Shown: one piece after another, positions 37,161 to 45,504 of the stretch
How positions within the stretch are numbered: the first letter of the stretch is position 1
How the letters are laid out: each line of letters opens with the position of its first letter
Assembly (NCBI RefSeq): GCF_002158995.1
Contig: NZ_LOHF01000006.1
Span: 1-64,000 of the forward strand
Source: Pseudomonas caspiana
Lineage (GTDB): Bacteria > Pseudomonadota > Gammaproteobacteria > Pseudomonadales > Pseudomonadaceae
Direction of reading: 5' to 3'
DNA length: 64,000 nucleotides
Position numbers and translations under genes: made by a program
Notes under the pieces: generated by a model
What the model saw: the letters and a program-made list of their open reading frames with translations, nothing else
What the model was told of the DNA's origin: nothing
Database searches by the model: none

Positions 37161-38213
37161 TCACTGCTTCCAGCAGTCCGGGAAACGCTTACACACACCG
37201 TACTGCTCATCCATTTTTGCCATGCGCTCAAGATGATGGTTGATTGCCTCGACCATCAGTGCTCTTTGCGACTTGAGATAGTACGTCAGCATGGAGGTGT
37301 ACTGCGCGTTAGCAGCGGCATTGGCGGGTCTGCCTGATTTGTCCTGAGGCTCTGCCCACATTTCCAGTTGCTGGTCATTTACGTACTGCAGCCGACGCCG
37401 GTATTCGCTGTCATAGCGCTGCAAGGCCTTGGGACCATTGCTGATGGTTTCGTCCTGGAAAGCGACAAGGTTTGCCCGGTAAAGCGTCCAGTAATCGTCC
37501 GGCATGATAAAGCCAAGCCTGGCCTTGCGTTCCGCGATCATCTCATCGAGCTTCTGCTCACCAACGGGTGGACGCTTCGCATACGCGGGATCGTCCTTCA
37601 TGGCCGCAGGTGTTGCGTTATCCATGATCTGCTCAATCAACTGCGCCCGCAGAGGGGTCTGCGCGAAAGCTTTCGGGAACAGAGGCCCACTACCGTCACA
37701 AGCAGGCAAACCTTTGTCTTCCAGCATCACGGGCGTGCGAACCACCTTGCCACCGACGCTTTTAACTTGCTCCAGCAGCGTAGAGCACTGCCTGCCTATG
37801 GATTTGAAAGTCAGTTCATACTCGGCATTGGCTTCGGGGATCACATTGAAGCTCGCACCACAGACTGAATAACTACCCAGTGTATTGACCCGCAGGTATG
37901 CCTCTTTGCCCGGCGCGAGCTTGACCTCCAGATAGCCCTTCGCATCTGCGGGCGGCGCGAAGCTCATGCCCACCCGGCGGTCGGTGTCGCGTGAGAACAA
38001 ATTGTTAAGCAGCCCGGTGTTCTGCCCCGTGCAATGCTCGCCGTCGAAGTAATCCAGCGTGGCATTTTCGGTGTTGGCGACGAATCGCAATCTGGCGGCA
38101 TCAGGCGCTGTGGCGTCAGGGTAGGTGCCATGAAAACTGCAGCCCGCCAGCACGGCGGGTAGCAATGCGAGCGTCGCAAAGGCGCGAAAGAAACGGAAAC
38201 GAGGCGTCAGCAT
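37161..38213 (-). CDS. lipoprotein of unknown function (350 residues)
   Basis: Signal peptide with lipobox LPAVLAGC (Cys at about residue 24), then about 325 residues of periplasmic protein with several Cys (EHCTGQ, YSVCGAS, RQCSTLL, LPACDGS, YGVCKRFPDCWK) that could form disulphides. No domain recognised. ATG 38213 follows AAGGATG; an upstream in-frame ATG (38273) would put 20 charged residues before the signal. It lies 111 bases after the smaller lipoprotein gene, downstream of the PAP2 operon, so it may share that transcript. Confidence 0.75.
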   Translation of the reverse strand: MLTPRFRFFRAFATLALLPAVLAGCSFHGTYPDATAPDAARLRFVANTENATLDYFDGEHCTGQNTGLLNNLFSRDTDRRVGMSFAPPADAKGYLEVKLAPGKEAYLRVNTLGSYSVCGASFNVIPEANAEYELTFKSIGRQCSTLLEQVKSVGGKVVRTPVMLEDKGLPACDGSGPLFPKAFAQTPLRAQLIEQIMDNATPAAMKDDPAYAKRPPVGEQKLDEMIAERKARLGFIMPDDYWTLYRANLVAFQDETISNGPKALQRYDSEYRRRLQYVNDQQLEMWAEPQDKSGRPANAAANAQYTSMLTYYLKSQRALMVEAINHHLERMAKMDEQYGVCKRFPDCWKQ

Positions 38214-38324
38214 GGTTTCATCCTTGATACAGACAGGCATGGAAAAGCGCGCACGATACTTAATAGCCATCACTCTGTCGAATATCAGGATCGCGCTCGC
38301 GCAAGCCTTTCTACGTGCGAGACC

Positions 38325-38696
38325 TCAATGCCTGATCGCTCTGCTCCACGCCTGGTCCTTACTGTGCTGCCAGTCCCGGTCGGCCTGGCTGTCGATGCCG
38401 ACATGGCGCTGGAAGTCGCTAGTGGTACTGGCCTGACACTGGCGGAAGCCATCATCCCAGCCCGTGGCGTACTTGCGATCCTCCAGGTAGACGGGCACGT
38501 TCTTGCGAAACTCGCCGAGGGCTCCGGCAGCTTGCCGACCACTGCCGCAACCGTCTTCAAAGCCACTGGCATACGGCGCGGGATACCCCTGAGCAAGCAG
38601 TCGCTCGCGGGTGCTTTCACAGCCTGCCAGCACAGCGACAGACAGCAACAACGACGCCGCAACGGCACGTCCACCCGAGACTCGCATGAGCTTCAT
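38325..38696 (-). CDS. small lipoprotein of unknown function (123 residues)
   Basis: Signal peptide AVAASLLLSVAVLAGC with a canonical lipobox, then about 100 residues with two similar segments (GFEDGCGSGRQ and GWDDGFRQCQ), each with a Cys. The frame is open back to 38792, but ATG 38696 starts right at the signal peptide with AAGGG upstream. It begins 2 bases after the stop of the PAP2 gene, so it belongs to that operon. No family recognised. Confidence 0.78.
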   Translation of the reverse strand: MKLMRVSGGRAVAASLLLSVAVLAGCESTRERLLAQGYPAPYASGFEDGCGSGRQAAGALGEFRKNVPVYLEDRKYATGWDDGFRQCQASTTSDFQRHVGIDSQADRDWQHSKDQAWSRAIRH

Positions 38697-38698
38697 GT

Positions 38699-39448
38699 TC
38701 AGCCCTTCCCGCCTGCCGCTTCTATAGAGCCAGGGTTGAGCGATGTCTGTGCTTGCGGACGGTAGAGAATCCAGCGGTAGCAGAGCACACAAATCACCCA
38801 GTCAAAGAGTAAGGTCCAGATGTTATGGGAAAGGAAATGAGCCCCCTGCATCATCCGGCCTACCGATAAAATCACCCCCAACCCCAGAGCGACCCCTAAG
38901 GCGACTCGCGCCCCTTTCAGATGGCGGTCACGCAAGGCAAAGAACAAGGCCAACAACGAGAAACCGGTAGACGCATGACCGCCCGGCCAGCAGAGGCCGG
39001 GCTTTAAGGTCTCCGGACGGTGGCTGAGCAGCGGCGTGTAAGTCTCACTGCCGCCGAAATCGCTCAGGCTCCAAGGGCATTGCACTGCTGTCACCACTTT
39101 GAGCGGAGTAACAATTGCAGTGGTCAACGCCATCGCCAGAACCGTGTAGCCCAATGGACGACGCCACTCAGCGAGCTTCGACGAAAACCAGCTGCTCAGG
39201 TAAGCAATCGTCAGTAGAACAAACAGCACTATCACCGCCTGTTTAACGCGGTCATGCAGGATGTTTTCCAGCCAGTAACTTCTACGTCCGATAAAACCCT
39301 CTCCCGGCACATAGAACATCCGGGCGATGGAGAAATCCAGAGCAGTCGGGTCGAGCAGCAGCATCAAGCCCATCAACACGATCGGAATGCCAAGAGCGAG
39401 GCGAAAATTGAAAGGCCGCGATGCGCGAAGTGGTAGTGCAATAGCCAT
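38699..39448 (-). CDS. PAP2-family membrane phosphatase B
   Basis: 249-residue membrane protein of the PAP2 (LpxE/PgpB-like) superfamily with about six helices. Active-site motifs: KVVTAVQCPW (KX6RP variant region), CWPGGHASTGFSLLALFF (PSGH-type, with Trp-Pro-Gly-Gly-His) and RMMQGAHFLSHNIWTLLFDW (SR-X5-HX3D type). Such enzymes remove phosphate from lipid A, undecaprenyl-PP or phosphatidyl lipids on the periplasmic side. It is paralogous to the next upstream gene (39461), 12 bases away, with eptA nearby, so a lipid A role is inferred. Confidence 0.85.
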   Translation of the reverse strand: MAIALPLRASRPFNFRLALGIPIVLMGLMLLLDPTALDFSIARMFYVPGEGFIGRRSYWLENILHDRVKQAVIVLFVLLTIAYLSSWFSSKLAEWRRPLGYTVLAMALTTAIVTPLKVVTAVQCPWSLSDFGGSETYTPLLSHRPETLKPGLCWPGGHASTGFSLLALFFALRDRHLKGARVALGVALGLGVILSVGRMMQGAHFLSHNIWTLLFDWVICVLCYRWILYRPQAQTSLNPGSIEAAGGKG

Positions 39449-39460
39449 GGACAGGTTCCG

Positions 39461-40330
39461 TTATTGGATGACAGATGCAGTGCTTGTTATGTGATGAGGC
39501 GCCGGATTGATTGATGCCGGTTCAAGTTGAGGCTCTGGTTTGATGCGGATCTGCTGTTGCAATGCCGAGCGGCCATAGAAAAACAGCGCCACGAGGAACG
39601 TGCTCAGCCAGACAAAAATGCCCGCCCAGAATGTATGTGACAGGTAGTGCCAACCCTGCAAAACCCGCGTCGTGCCATACACGAGGCCCAACAGAATCAC
39701 GCCAGCCAGCAACAGCCTGGAGTGCTGCCAACGGTAGCGCCGTGCTACGAAATACAGGGCGAACAGGCTGAAGGCGCTGGAAGCATGCCCCCCAGGCCAG
39801 CAACGGCCAGCGCCTGCTTCACGCCAGAACGTGAAGTTCTCGAACCATTCCTGATGTAATTCTTTCCCGCCATACAGCGTTGTTTCCACAGGGCAATAAA
39901 TACTGGTGTGGCCTTTAAGGTAATGAATCAGGCCGGTACTCAGCGCAAAGGCGACGATGACGAAAAAGAAATCCAGACGATGGCGCTGCAGGAACCTCAG
40001 CGGGCTTGCGACTCGCGAGCGGGCGATCAATCGGCCAGGCAGTGTTTGACGGTACCGCTCAACACAGGGCCAGATGAACGACAGCAAAGCACCAACGATT
40101 GCCAGCTCACCCGTCCAGTCAGGAATAATCCGCGACCACTTGTGAGTCACCTTTTCAAAAAGATGACTTTGGCCGATGGGAAAAACCCCTGCGGCAGGGT
40201 CGTAGAACAGGTTACTGAACAGCCGGTCGAGATCCGTCAGATCAAAAGCCAGAAAGGTGAGCAACGCCAACAACAAGGGCAAGCCCAGGTAACGGGAATA
40301 GAAACCAGATCGAGCACTCAAGGCCTTCAT
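39461..40330 (-). CDS. PAP2-family membrane phosphatase A
   Basis: 289 residues, same PAP2 family as its neighbour: GHTSIYCPVETTLYGG, CWPGGHASSAFSLFALYF and RVLQGWHYLSHTFWAGIFVWL carry the catalytic His residues. ATG 40330 shares one base with the stop of the histidine phosphatase gene (TGATG) and has AGGTG upstream, so translation is coupled. An in-frame start at 40363 would overlap further. The two PAP2 proteins are similar but not recent duplicates; they may act on different lipid phosphates. Confidence 0.85.
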   Translation of the reverse strand: MKALSARSGFYSRYLGLPLLLALLTFLAFDLTDLDRLFSNLFYDPAAGVFPIGQSHLFEKVTHKWSRIIPDWTGELAIVGALLSFIWPCVERYRQTLPGRLIARSRVASPLRFLQRHRLDFFFVIVAFALSTGLIHYLKGHTSIYCPVETTLYGGKELHQEWFENFTFWREAGAGRCWPGGHASSAFSLFALYFVARRYRWQHSRLLLAGVILLGLVYGTTRVLQGWHYLSHTFWAGIFVWLSTFLVALFFYGRSALQQQIRIKPEPQLEPASINPAPHHITSTASVIQ

Positions 40331-41016
40331 CAATTCACCTGCCCGATGGTCATGTTTTTCCACTGCGTTGCGTCCATTGAGCCGATGATGCTCGGAGCGT
40401 GCTTACCGTCCACGTTAACGAACACAGCCTGGGCGTAATCACTGGAACGGTCCCCGGCACGCACCCCCATCTTGCGCTCGAACTGATCGATGCAACCGCT
40501 GTGAGTAATCAGCACCAGGTTTTGTGCAGGCTTTTTGTGCGCCAGAACCGAGTCTCTGAAACCACTAATACAATCGCTGACCCAGCTTTGGGTTGGCACG
40601 ACCCGGCCCAGAATAAAGTCAGCAGTCTGGCGGGTGCGGGTGAGCGGGCTGGCAATGGTCTGAGAGTTCTCAAGACCCATTTGCTGCAAGCCGACGCCAA
40701 CTGCACGCGCTGCCTGACTGCCTCTCACAGTAATCCCGTCAACACTGCCAAGGCATGGGTTGGCAGAGCGATCACAGCGTTCTGCATGTCGGACCATGAC
40801 CACCACATCTCCCCGAATCCAGCGCTCATACAATTTCGAATTATTAAAGTTGTTATTGACACTTAGATCCACAACCGGGGTGGCACGGCAAAACCAGGTT
40901 ATTAATACCACGGCGAAAATAGTCACTGCTATGGCGATGACTGAACGGCGGCTGAACATGGAGACGAAAGAGTTTTTAACGGGAATAACTGTTTCATTGA
41001 TCAAGGTAGTGCTCAC
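40330..41016 (-). CDS. membrane-anchored histidine phosphatase, Ais/PmrG-like
   Basis: 228 residues. One N-terminal helix (VIAIAVTIFAVVLITWFC, about 25-43) anchors a periplasmic histidine-phosphatase domain with the RHG-type motif MVRHAERC, the SPLTRTRQTADF segment and the second catalytic His in LITHSGC. In enterics the related Ais/PmrG removes phosphate from the LPS core heptose. First gene of the minus-strand operon, divergent from eptA, with a ColR-like box upstream. Confidence 0.83.
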   Translation of the reverse strand: MSTTLINETVIPVKNSFVSMFSRRSVIAIAVTIFAVVLITWFCRATPVVDLSVNNNFNNSKLYERWIRGDVVVMVRHAERCDRSANPCLGSVDGITVRGSQAARAVGVGLQQMGLENSQTIASPLTRTRQTADFILGRVVPTQSWVSDCISGFRDSVLAHKKPAQNLVLITHSGCIDQFERKMGVRAGDRSSDYAQAVFVNVDGKHAPSIIGSMDATQWKNMTIGQVN

Positions 41017-41343
41017 GCCATCGCTCCCGCAAAAAAAACCTCACGGCAACCGTCAGACGTTACGTCCTTAAGTTCGCCGTACAATGAGCAGCACCCTAAA
41101 TTGAGCGACGTGGGAGAGCAGTGAAAACAATGTGAAAAATAAGTCGCAAACAGTGCGCAAAAAAAGCGGTTATTCAGCCGCCGTTCAGTTGCTAACAATT
41201 AGCATTAAGTTCTATGCCACCGCCCACTTTTTATTGGCATGCTTTTCACAAAAATTTGATGATTCCCTGCCTAGAGTCTGCGCCATTGGAGACGCCTGCT
41301 CAGCCAGCCGAGAGCCCTCCCTAATTAAGTGAAGCGCAATCAC
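41017..41343. promoter_or_regulatory. divergent promoter region with two ColR-like boxes
   Basis: 327 bases between the histidine phosphatase gene and eptA. At 41132-41147 the minus strand reads GCGACTTATTTTTCAC, matching the ColR consensus as I recall it (YYNASNNYTTTTTCAC) at 11 of 13 fixed positions. At 41234-41249 the plus strand reads TTGGCATGCTTTTCAC, with 3 mismatches. Each box points to the gene on its side. The region is AT-rich compared with its surroundings. Confidence 0.4.
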
Positions 41344-42984
41344 ATGTTTAAAATTAAACCCCTACGGCCAGAAGTTGCGACGCTGCTTGCCAGCGCCTTC
41401 TTGTTGCTCGGATTCAACAGCACCCTGTGGCAGCACCTCGTGAGCATCACCGACCACAACGCAATGTTGCGTTTGGCGTTCGGCATCATGTTGTTTGGTG
41501 TGTTCAACATCACGCTCACGTTACTGGCCTTTCGTAAAACATTAAAACCGCTGTTAATCGCCTTATTCATGATCAGCGCGGGCGTCGCTTATTTCATGAG
41601 CCGTTACGGGGTACTGATCGACGCTGGCATGTTACGAAACTTCGCTGAGACCAACGCAACTGAGGTGTTGGATTTACTTTCACCTAAACTGTTCGTTTAC
41701 ATTTTGCTGCTTGGGCTGTTGCCGTCGTTCCTGTTGTGGAAAACCCCCATTAACCATCGCCCGATGCCCCGCGAGCTCATCAGCAAGACACTGGTCAGTA
41801 TCGGCTGTGCTGCTGTTATCGGCGGCGTCGCATTGCTCAACTATCAAGGATTGTCATCGCTGTTTCGCAACCACCACGAGTTACGCTTGATGGTCGTGCC
41901 CAGTAATTACATCGGCGCCTCGATTGGTTACCTGCGTGAACAAGTCGTTACCGCACAAAAACCCTTTATGAAAGTGGGCGAAGACGCCACACGGGACAGT
42001 GCCTGGGCAGAGCGGCCACGCAAATCTCTTACTGTATTGGTCGTGGGTGAAAGTGCCCGCGCCGAGAACTTCGGCATCCTCGGTTATAACCGGGATACGA
42101 CTCCGCAGATGCGAGCAGAACAAGGCGTGATCGCCTTCACGGACGTTCACTCCTGCGGGACTGAAACAGCCGTGTCGGTACCGTGCATGTTTTCCAATAT
42201 GGGGCGCAAGAACTACGACGCCTCCACAGCCAAAACCGAAGAAGGTTTGCTGGACGTGCTCAAACGTGCCGGAATAGACGTGATCTGGCGTGACAACCAG
42301 TCTGGCTGCAAAGGCACCTGCGACCGCGTCACGCTGCAGGATGTCAGCAACCTGAAAGACCCTGGCCTGTGCGCCGACAGTGAGTGCAGGGATGAAATCC
42401 TGCTGCAGGGGCTGCAGAATTTCATTGAGCACCTGGACAAAGACACGGTGCTGGTACTGCATCAAATGGGCAGCCACGGCCCGGAATACTTCAAACGATA
42501 TCCGAAGGAGTTTGAGAAATTCACCCCCGTCTGTGAAAGCAATGCGCTGGATAAGTGCAGTCGGGAAAGTATCGTGAACGGCTATGACAATACCCTGCTC
42601 TACACCGATCATGTATTGGCCAGCCTGATAGATATCCTGCGTCGTAACCAGGCCAGTGTAGACACCGCGATGATTTACCTTTCCGACCATGGTGAGTCAC
42701 TGGGCGAATACAACCTGTTCTTGCACGGCACGCCTTACATGCTCGCCCCGGACCAACAAAAACATGTGCCGATGATGGTCTGGTTTTCTGATAGCTATCA
42801 GCGGTCATTTGCCCTCGATACGGGATGCCTGCAACAAACCCGTAACGCGTCCTTGAGCCAGGACAACCTGTTCCATTCAATGCTGGGTCTGTTGAAGGTG
42901 CATACTCACGTTTACGACCCGTCGCTGGATATGTTTGCCGGTTGCAGAAACGGTACTGCCGACGGCGTATTGGCCAACAAATAA
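41344..42984 (+). CDS. eptA: lipid A phosphoethanolamine transferase
   Basis: 546-residue inner-membrane enzyme of the EptA/MCR family: five N-terminal helices (to about residue 165) and a periplasmic sulfatase-fold domain. The nucleophile Thr is at about 273 (SCGTETAVSVPCMF); metal ligands sit in VVGESARAENFG, and HQMGSHGP, YLSDHGESLGE and HGTPYMLAP carry the other sites. It moves phosphoethanolamine from phosphatidylethanolamine to lipid A, lowering negative charge and polymyxin binding. A GTG at 41329 is an alternative start. It heads the plus-strand arm with the ColR-like regulator. Confidence 0.9.
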   Translation: MFKIKPLRPEVATLLASAFLLLGFNSTLWQHLVSITDHNAMLRLAFGIMLFGVFNITLTLLAFRKTLKPLLIALFMISAGVAYFMSRYGVLIDAGMLRNFAETNATEVLDLLSPKLFVYILLLGLLPSFLLWKTPINHRPMPRELISKTLVSIGCAAVIGGVALLNYQGLSSLFRNHHELRLMVVPSNYIGASIGYLREQVVTAQKPFMKVGEDATRDSAWAERPRKSLTVLVVGESARAENFGILGYNRDTTPQMRAEQGVIAFTDVHSCGTETAVSVPCMFSNMGRKNYDASTAKTEEGLLDVLKRAGIDVIWRDNQSGCKGTCDRVTLQDVSNLKDPGLCADSECRDEILLQGLQNFIEHLDKDTVLVLHQMGSHGPEYFKRYPKEFEKFTPVCESNALDKCSRESIVNGYDNTLLYTDHVLASLIDILRRNQASVDTAMIYLSDHGESLGEYNLFLHGTPYMLAPDQQKHVPMMVWFSDSYQRSFALDTGCLQQTRNASLSQDNLFHSMLGLLKVHTHVYDPSLDMFAGCRNGTADGVLANK

Positions 42985-43047
42985 TAAACGTCATGTCCGG
43001 GACAGAAACACGCCAGTCCCGGTGGACCACACAATAATGTGAGCCCG

Positions 43048-43722
43048 ATGCGCATACTTGTTATCGAAGACCACAAAGATATTCTCGCCAACGTCTCAGA
43101 GTACTTCACGCTCAAGGGCTGCGAAGTTGTTGGAGCGCTGGATGGGCTGACAGGGCTGCATCTGGCAACCACGGGCAATTTCGACGCAATCATTCTCGAC
43201 CTGATGCTGCCCGGGATGGACGGCAATATGCTCTGTCGAAAGCTGCGCGAGGAGGCCCGGCAGCAGGTTCCGGTTCTGATGCTGACTGCCCGCGACCAAC
43301 TGGAAGATCGTTTGACCGGTTTCCACGTCGGCGCCGACGACTACATCGTCAAACCTTTCGCGCTTTCAGAGTTGTATGCCCGGGTAGAGGCGGTCACGTG
43401 GCGCTCAACCGGCCTGAAGAAAAACGTACTCAAGATCCATGACCTGACCTATGACCTGGACTCGCTGGAAGTCCGGCGAGGCGCAGTATTGCTCAAGCTC
43501 AACCCCACCAACATGGTGCTTCTCGAATTGTTGATGCGCAAAAGCCCGATGGTGGTCAAACGCAAAGAGTTCGAGCAAGCCGTCTGGGGCAGCAATACAC
43601 CTGACTCCGACAGCCTGCGCACCAGCTTGTATGTGCTGCGCAAAACCATCGATAAACCGTTCGATATCCCTTTGTTACATACCGTTCATGGCATGGGCTA
43701 CAAACTGCAGGGGCCACGCTAA
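43048..43722 (+). CDS. orphan ColR-like response regulator
   Basis: 224-residue OmpR-family regulator: receiver with acidic pair EDH, Asp in AIILDLMLPGMDG and Lys in DDYIVKPFAL, then a winged helix (PDSDSLRTSLYVLRKTIDKPF, LLHTVHGMGYKLQ). The order ILANVSEYF, LTARDQLEDRLTGF and the DNA-binding end closely resemble Pseudomonas ColR. No sensor kinase lies beside it, so ColS encoded elsewhere or another kinase would have to act on it. It follows eptA by 63 bases. A GTG start at 43039 is possible. Confidence 0.85.
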   Translation: MRILVIEDHKDILANVSEYFTLKGCEVVGALDGLTGLHLATTGNFDAIILDLMLPGMDGNMLCRKLREEARQQVPVLMLTARDQLEDRLTGFHVGADDYIVKPFALSELYARVEAVTWRSTGLKKNVLKIHDLTYDLDSLEVRRGAVLLKLNPTNMVLLELLMRKSPMVVKRKEFEQAVWGSNTPDSDSLRTSLYVLRKTIDKPFDIPLLHTVHGMGYKLQGPR

Positions 43723-43798
43723 GGAGCGACGCTGCTTGTATTTCAGCCCGAAGCAACAGCAAACTTGATCGTTAACGTGATGTGCCTGGAGTTTGTCT

Positions 43799-44512
43799 TT
43801 GTCTTCCCCTGCCTTGCCGAACCCTCACGGCGCCAAACTGATCGAAGCCTGTGCACTCAGTCGCCAGGGTCAGAACGGAGTTACTGCACTGCTCCATCCC
43901 GTGAATTTCACTTTGAACGGCGGCGACCGAGTGGCGATAACCGGCTCGTCGGGCTCAGGCAAAAGTGTGTTCTTACGTACACTGGCGTTACTGGATGCGC
44001 CCGGTTCAGGTGAAGTGCTCTGGCACGACCAACCCGTTGTAGCCGCGCAAATCCCCAGCTACCGCAGCCGGGTTTGCTACATCGCCCAACGTCCATCGCT
44101 GATGGATGGCAGCGTTGAAGACAACCTTCGTTTCCCCTACAGCCTGAATGTCTTCAAACAGCAGAAGTTCGATGCAAAGAAGGTCAAAGATCTTTTACGT
44201 CAGGCTGGAAAACCAGAGAGCTTCCTGCTTAAAGCGGCGGACGATCTTTCCGGAGGTGAGGCCCAGGTAGTTGCGCTGATTCGAACCCTTCAGCTAGACC
44301 CCGAAGTGATCCTGCTCGACGAACCTACGGCCGCGCTTGACCCTCAATCGTCCCGAGACGTCGAAGTACTGGTCAATACCTGGTTCACCAATGTGCCAGC
44401 GCAGACGCGCGCCTACATCTGGGTATCACACGATCTCGACCAGGCGCAGCGGATGAGCAATATCAGACTTGAAATGCACGCTGGTGTGCTAAGCGCGGTG
44501 GGTAACCCATGA
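43799..44512 (+). CDS. fetA: ABC ATPase, FetA/YbbL-like
   Basis: 237-residue ATPase: Walker A GSSGSGKS, Q-loop YIAQRPSLMDG, signature LSGGEAQ, Walker B VILLDEPTAALDP and switch His in VSHDLDQ. Together with the next gene it forms the FetAB system, which in E. coli exports iron and protects from oxidative stress. No ATG fits; TTG 43799 lies 7 bases after GGAG and is preferred over another TTG at 43793. It follows the ColR-like gene by 76 bases. Confidence 0.82.
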   Translation: MSSPALPNPHGAKLIEACALSRQGQNGVTALLHPVNFTLNGGDRVAITGSSGSGKSVFLRTLALLDAPGSGEVLWHDQPVVAAQIPSYRSRVCYIAQRPSLMDGSVEDNLRFPYSLNVFKQQKFDAKKVKDLLRQAGKPESFLLKAADDLSGGEAQVVALIRTLQLDPEVILLDEPTAALDPQSSRDVEVLVNTWFTNVPAQTRAYIWVSHDLDQAQRMSNIRLEMHAGVLSAVGNP

Positions 44513-45303
44513 ATTATCAAAGCTTGTCCGCAGCGGACATCGCCATCGCCGCGTGCCTGATCCTGATCAACGGTGCGTTGTCTCTGGGTATGAAACTGGG
44601 CCTTGAACGCCAACTGATTTGGGCCTCGATCCGCACGGTGGTTCAACTGCTTGCTATCGGTTACATCCTCGGCTGGGTATTCGAGTTTGCCTACTGGTAT
44701 GTCGTCCTGCCGCTGATGTGCCTGATGACGCTTATTGCGGGGGTTTCAGCGGCCGGACGAGGCAAGCGGACCTACGCCGGGCGTCGTGTGGACAGCATCG
44801 TTTCAGTATGGGGCAGCTCGTGGCTGGTGACCGCGATTGGCCTGCTGCTGGTCATCCAGATTCGGCCATGGTACGAACCGCAGTACGCCATTCCGATTCT
44901 GGGAATGATCCTGGGCAACACCCTCACCGGCGTATCTCTGGGCATCGAGCGCATGATGCAGGAACTGTCATCGGGACGCAGCACCGTGGAGATGATCCTG
45001 GCATTGGGCGGCTCACGCTGGGAAGCGGCGCAAATGGCGGCACGACAAGCCGTTCGGGCAGGCATGACGCCGACGCTGAATCAGATGAGTGTGGTGGGTA
45101 TTGTCAGTTTGCCGGGCATGATGACGGGGCAGGTTCTGGCGGGACAATCCCCCATCGAAGCCGTGCGTTACCAGATCGTGATCATGTTCCTGATCGCGGC
45201 GTCCTCGGCATTGGGTACGGTGTGTGCGGTATTGCTGACCTACCGCCGATTGTTCTCGGCGGATCATCGCTTCATGATGCATAAGCTGACCAATAGAGTC
45301 TGA
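44509..45303 (+). CDS. fetB: membrane permease, FetB/YbbM-like
   Basis: 264-residue UPF0014-family membrane protein with about seven helices; the EMILALGGSRWEAAQMAARQAVRAGMTPTLNQMSVVGIVSLPGMMTGQ region (cited in part: GGSRWEAAQ, SVVGIVSLPGMMTGQ) is the family signature. Overlaps the ATPase gene by 4 bases (ATGA). Putative iron exporter; placed beside a ColR-like regulator, which fits the known response of ColRS to excess iron and zinc, although that link is inference. Confidence 0.85.
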   Translation: MNYQSLSAADIAIAACLILINGALSLGMKLGLERQLIWASIRTVVQLLAIGYILGWVFEFAYWYVVLPLMCLMTLIAGVSAAGRGKRTYAGRRVDSIVSVWGSSWLVTAIGLLLVIQIRPWYEPQYAIPILGMILGNTLTGVSLGIERMMQELSSGRSTVEMILALGGSRWEAAQMAARQAVRAGMTPTLNQMSVVGIVSLPGMMTGQVLAGQSPIEAVRYQIVIMFLIAASSALGTVCAVLLTYRRLFSADHRFMMHKLTNRV

Positions 45304-45325
45304 TGGAGACGCACCAGGCTGACAG

Positions 45326-45359
45326 ACCGCCATCGCAGCCTTCGGCAGCTCCTACAGAT
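45326..45359. repeat. half REP element
   Basis: GACCGCCATCGCAGCCTTCG followed by GCAGCTCCTACAG matches one arm of the REPIN-like elements at 15908 and 55427. No opposite arm is seen, so this is a single or decayed copy between fetB and the LysR gene. Confidence 0.55.
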
Positions 45360-45504
45360 AATGCGTTTACTGAACAACTCGAAGCACATGCGGACTTTCT
45401 GGCACCACGCGATTTCCTGTAAGAGCCATCGGAGGTTACGACGGTCGCGAAGCGGTGCATCGGGCAGAACACAATAACGGCCTCGCCAACAAGTTGATTT
45501 AAGC

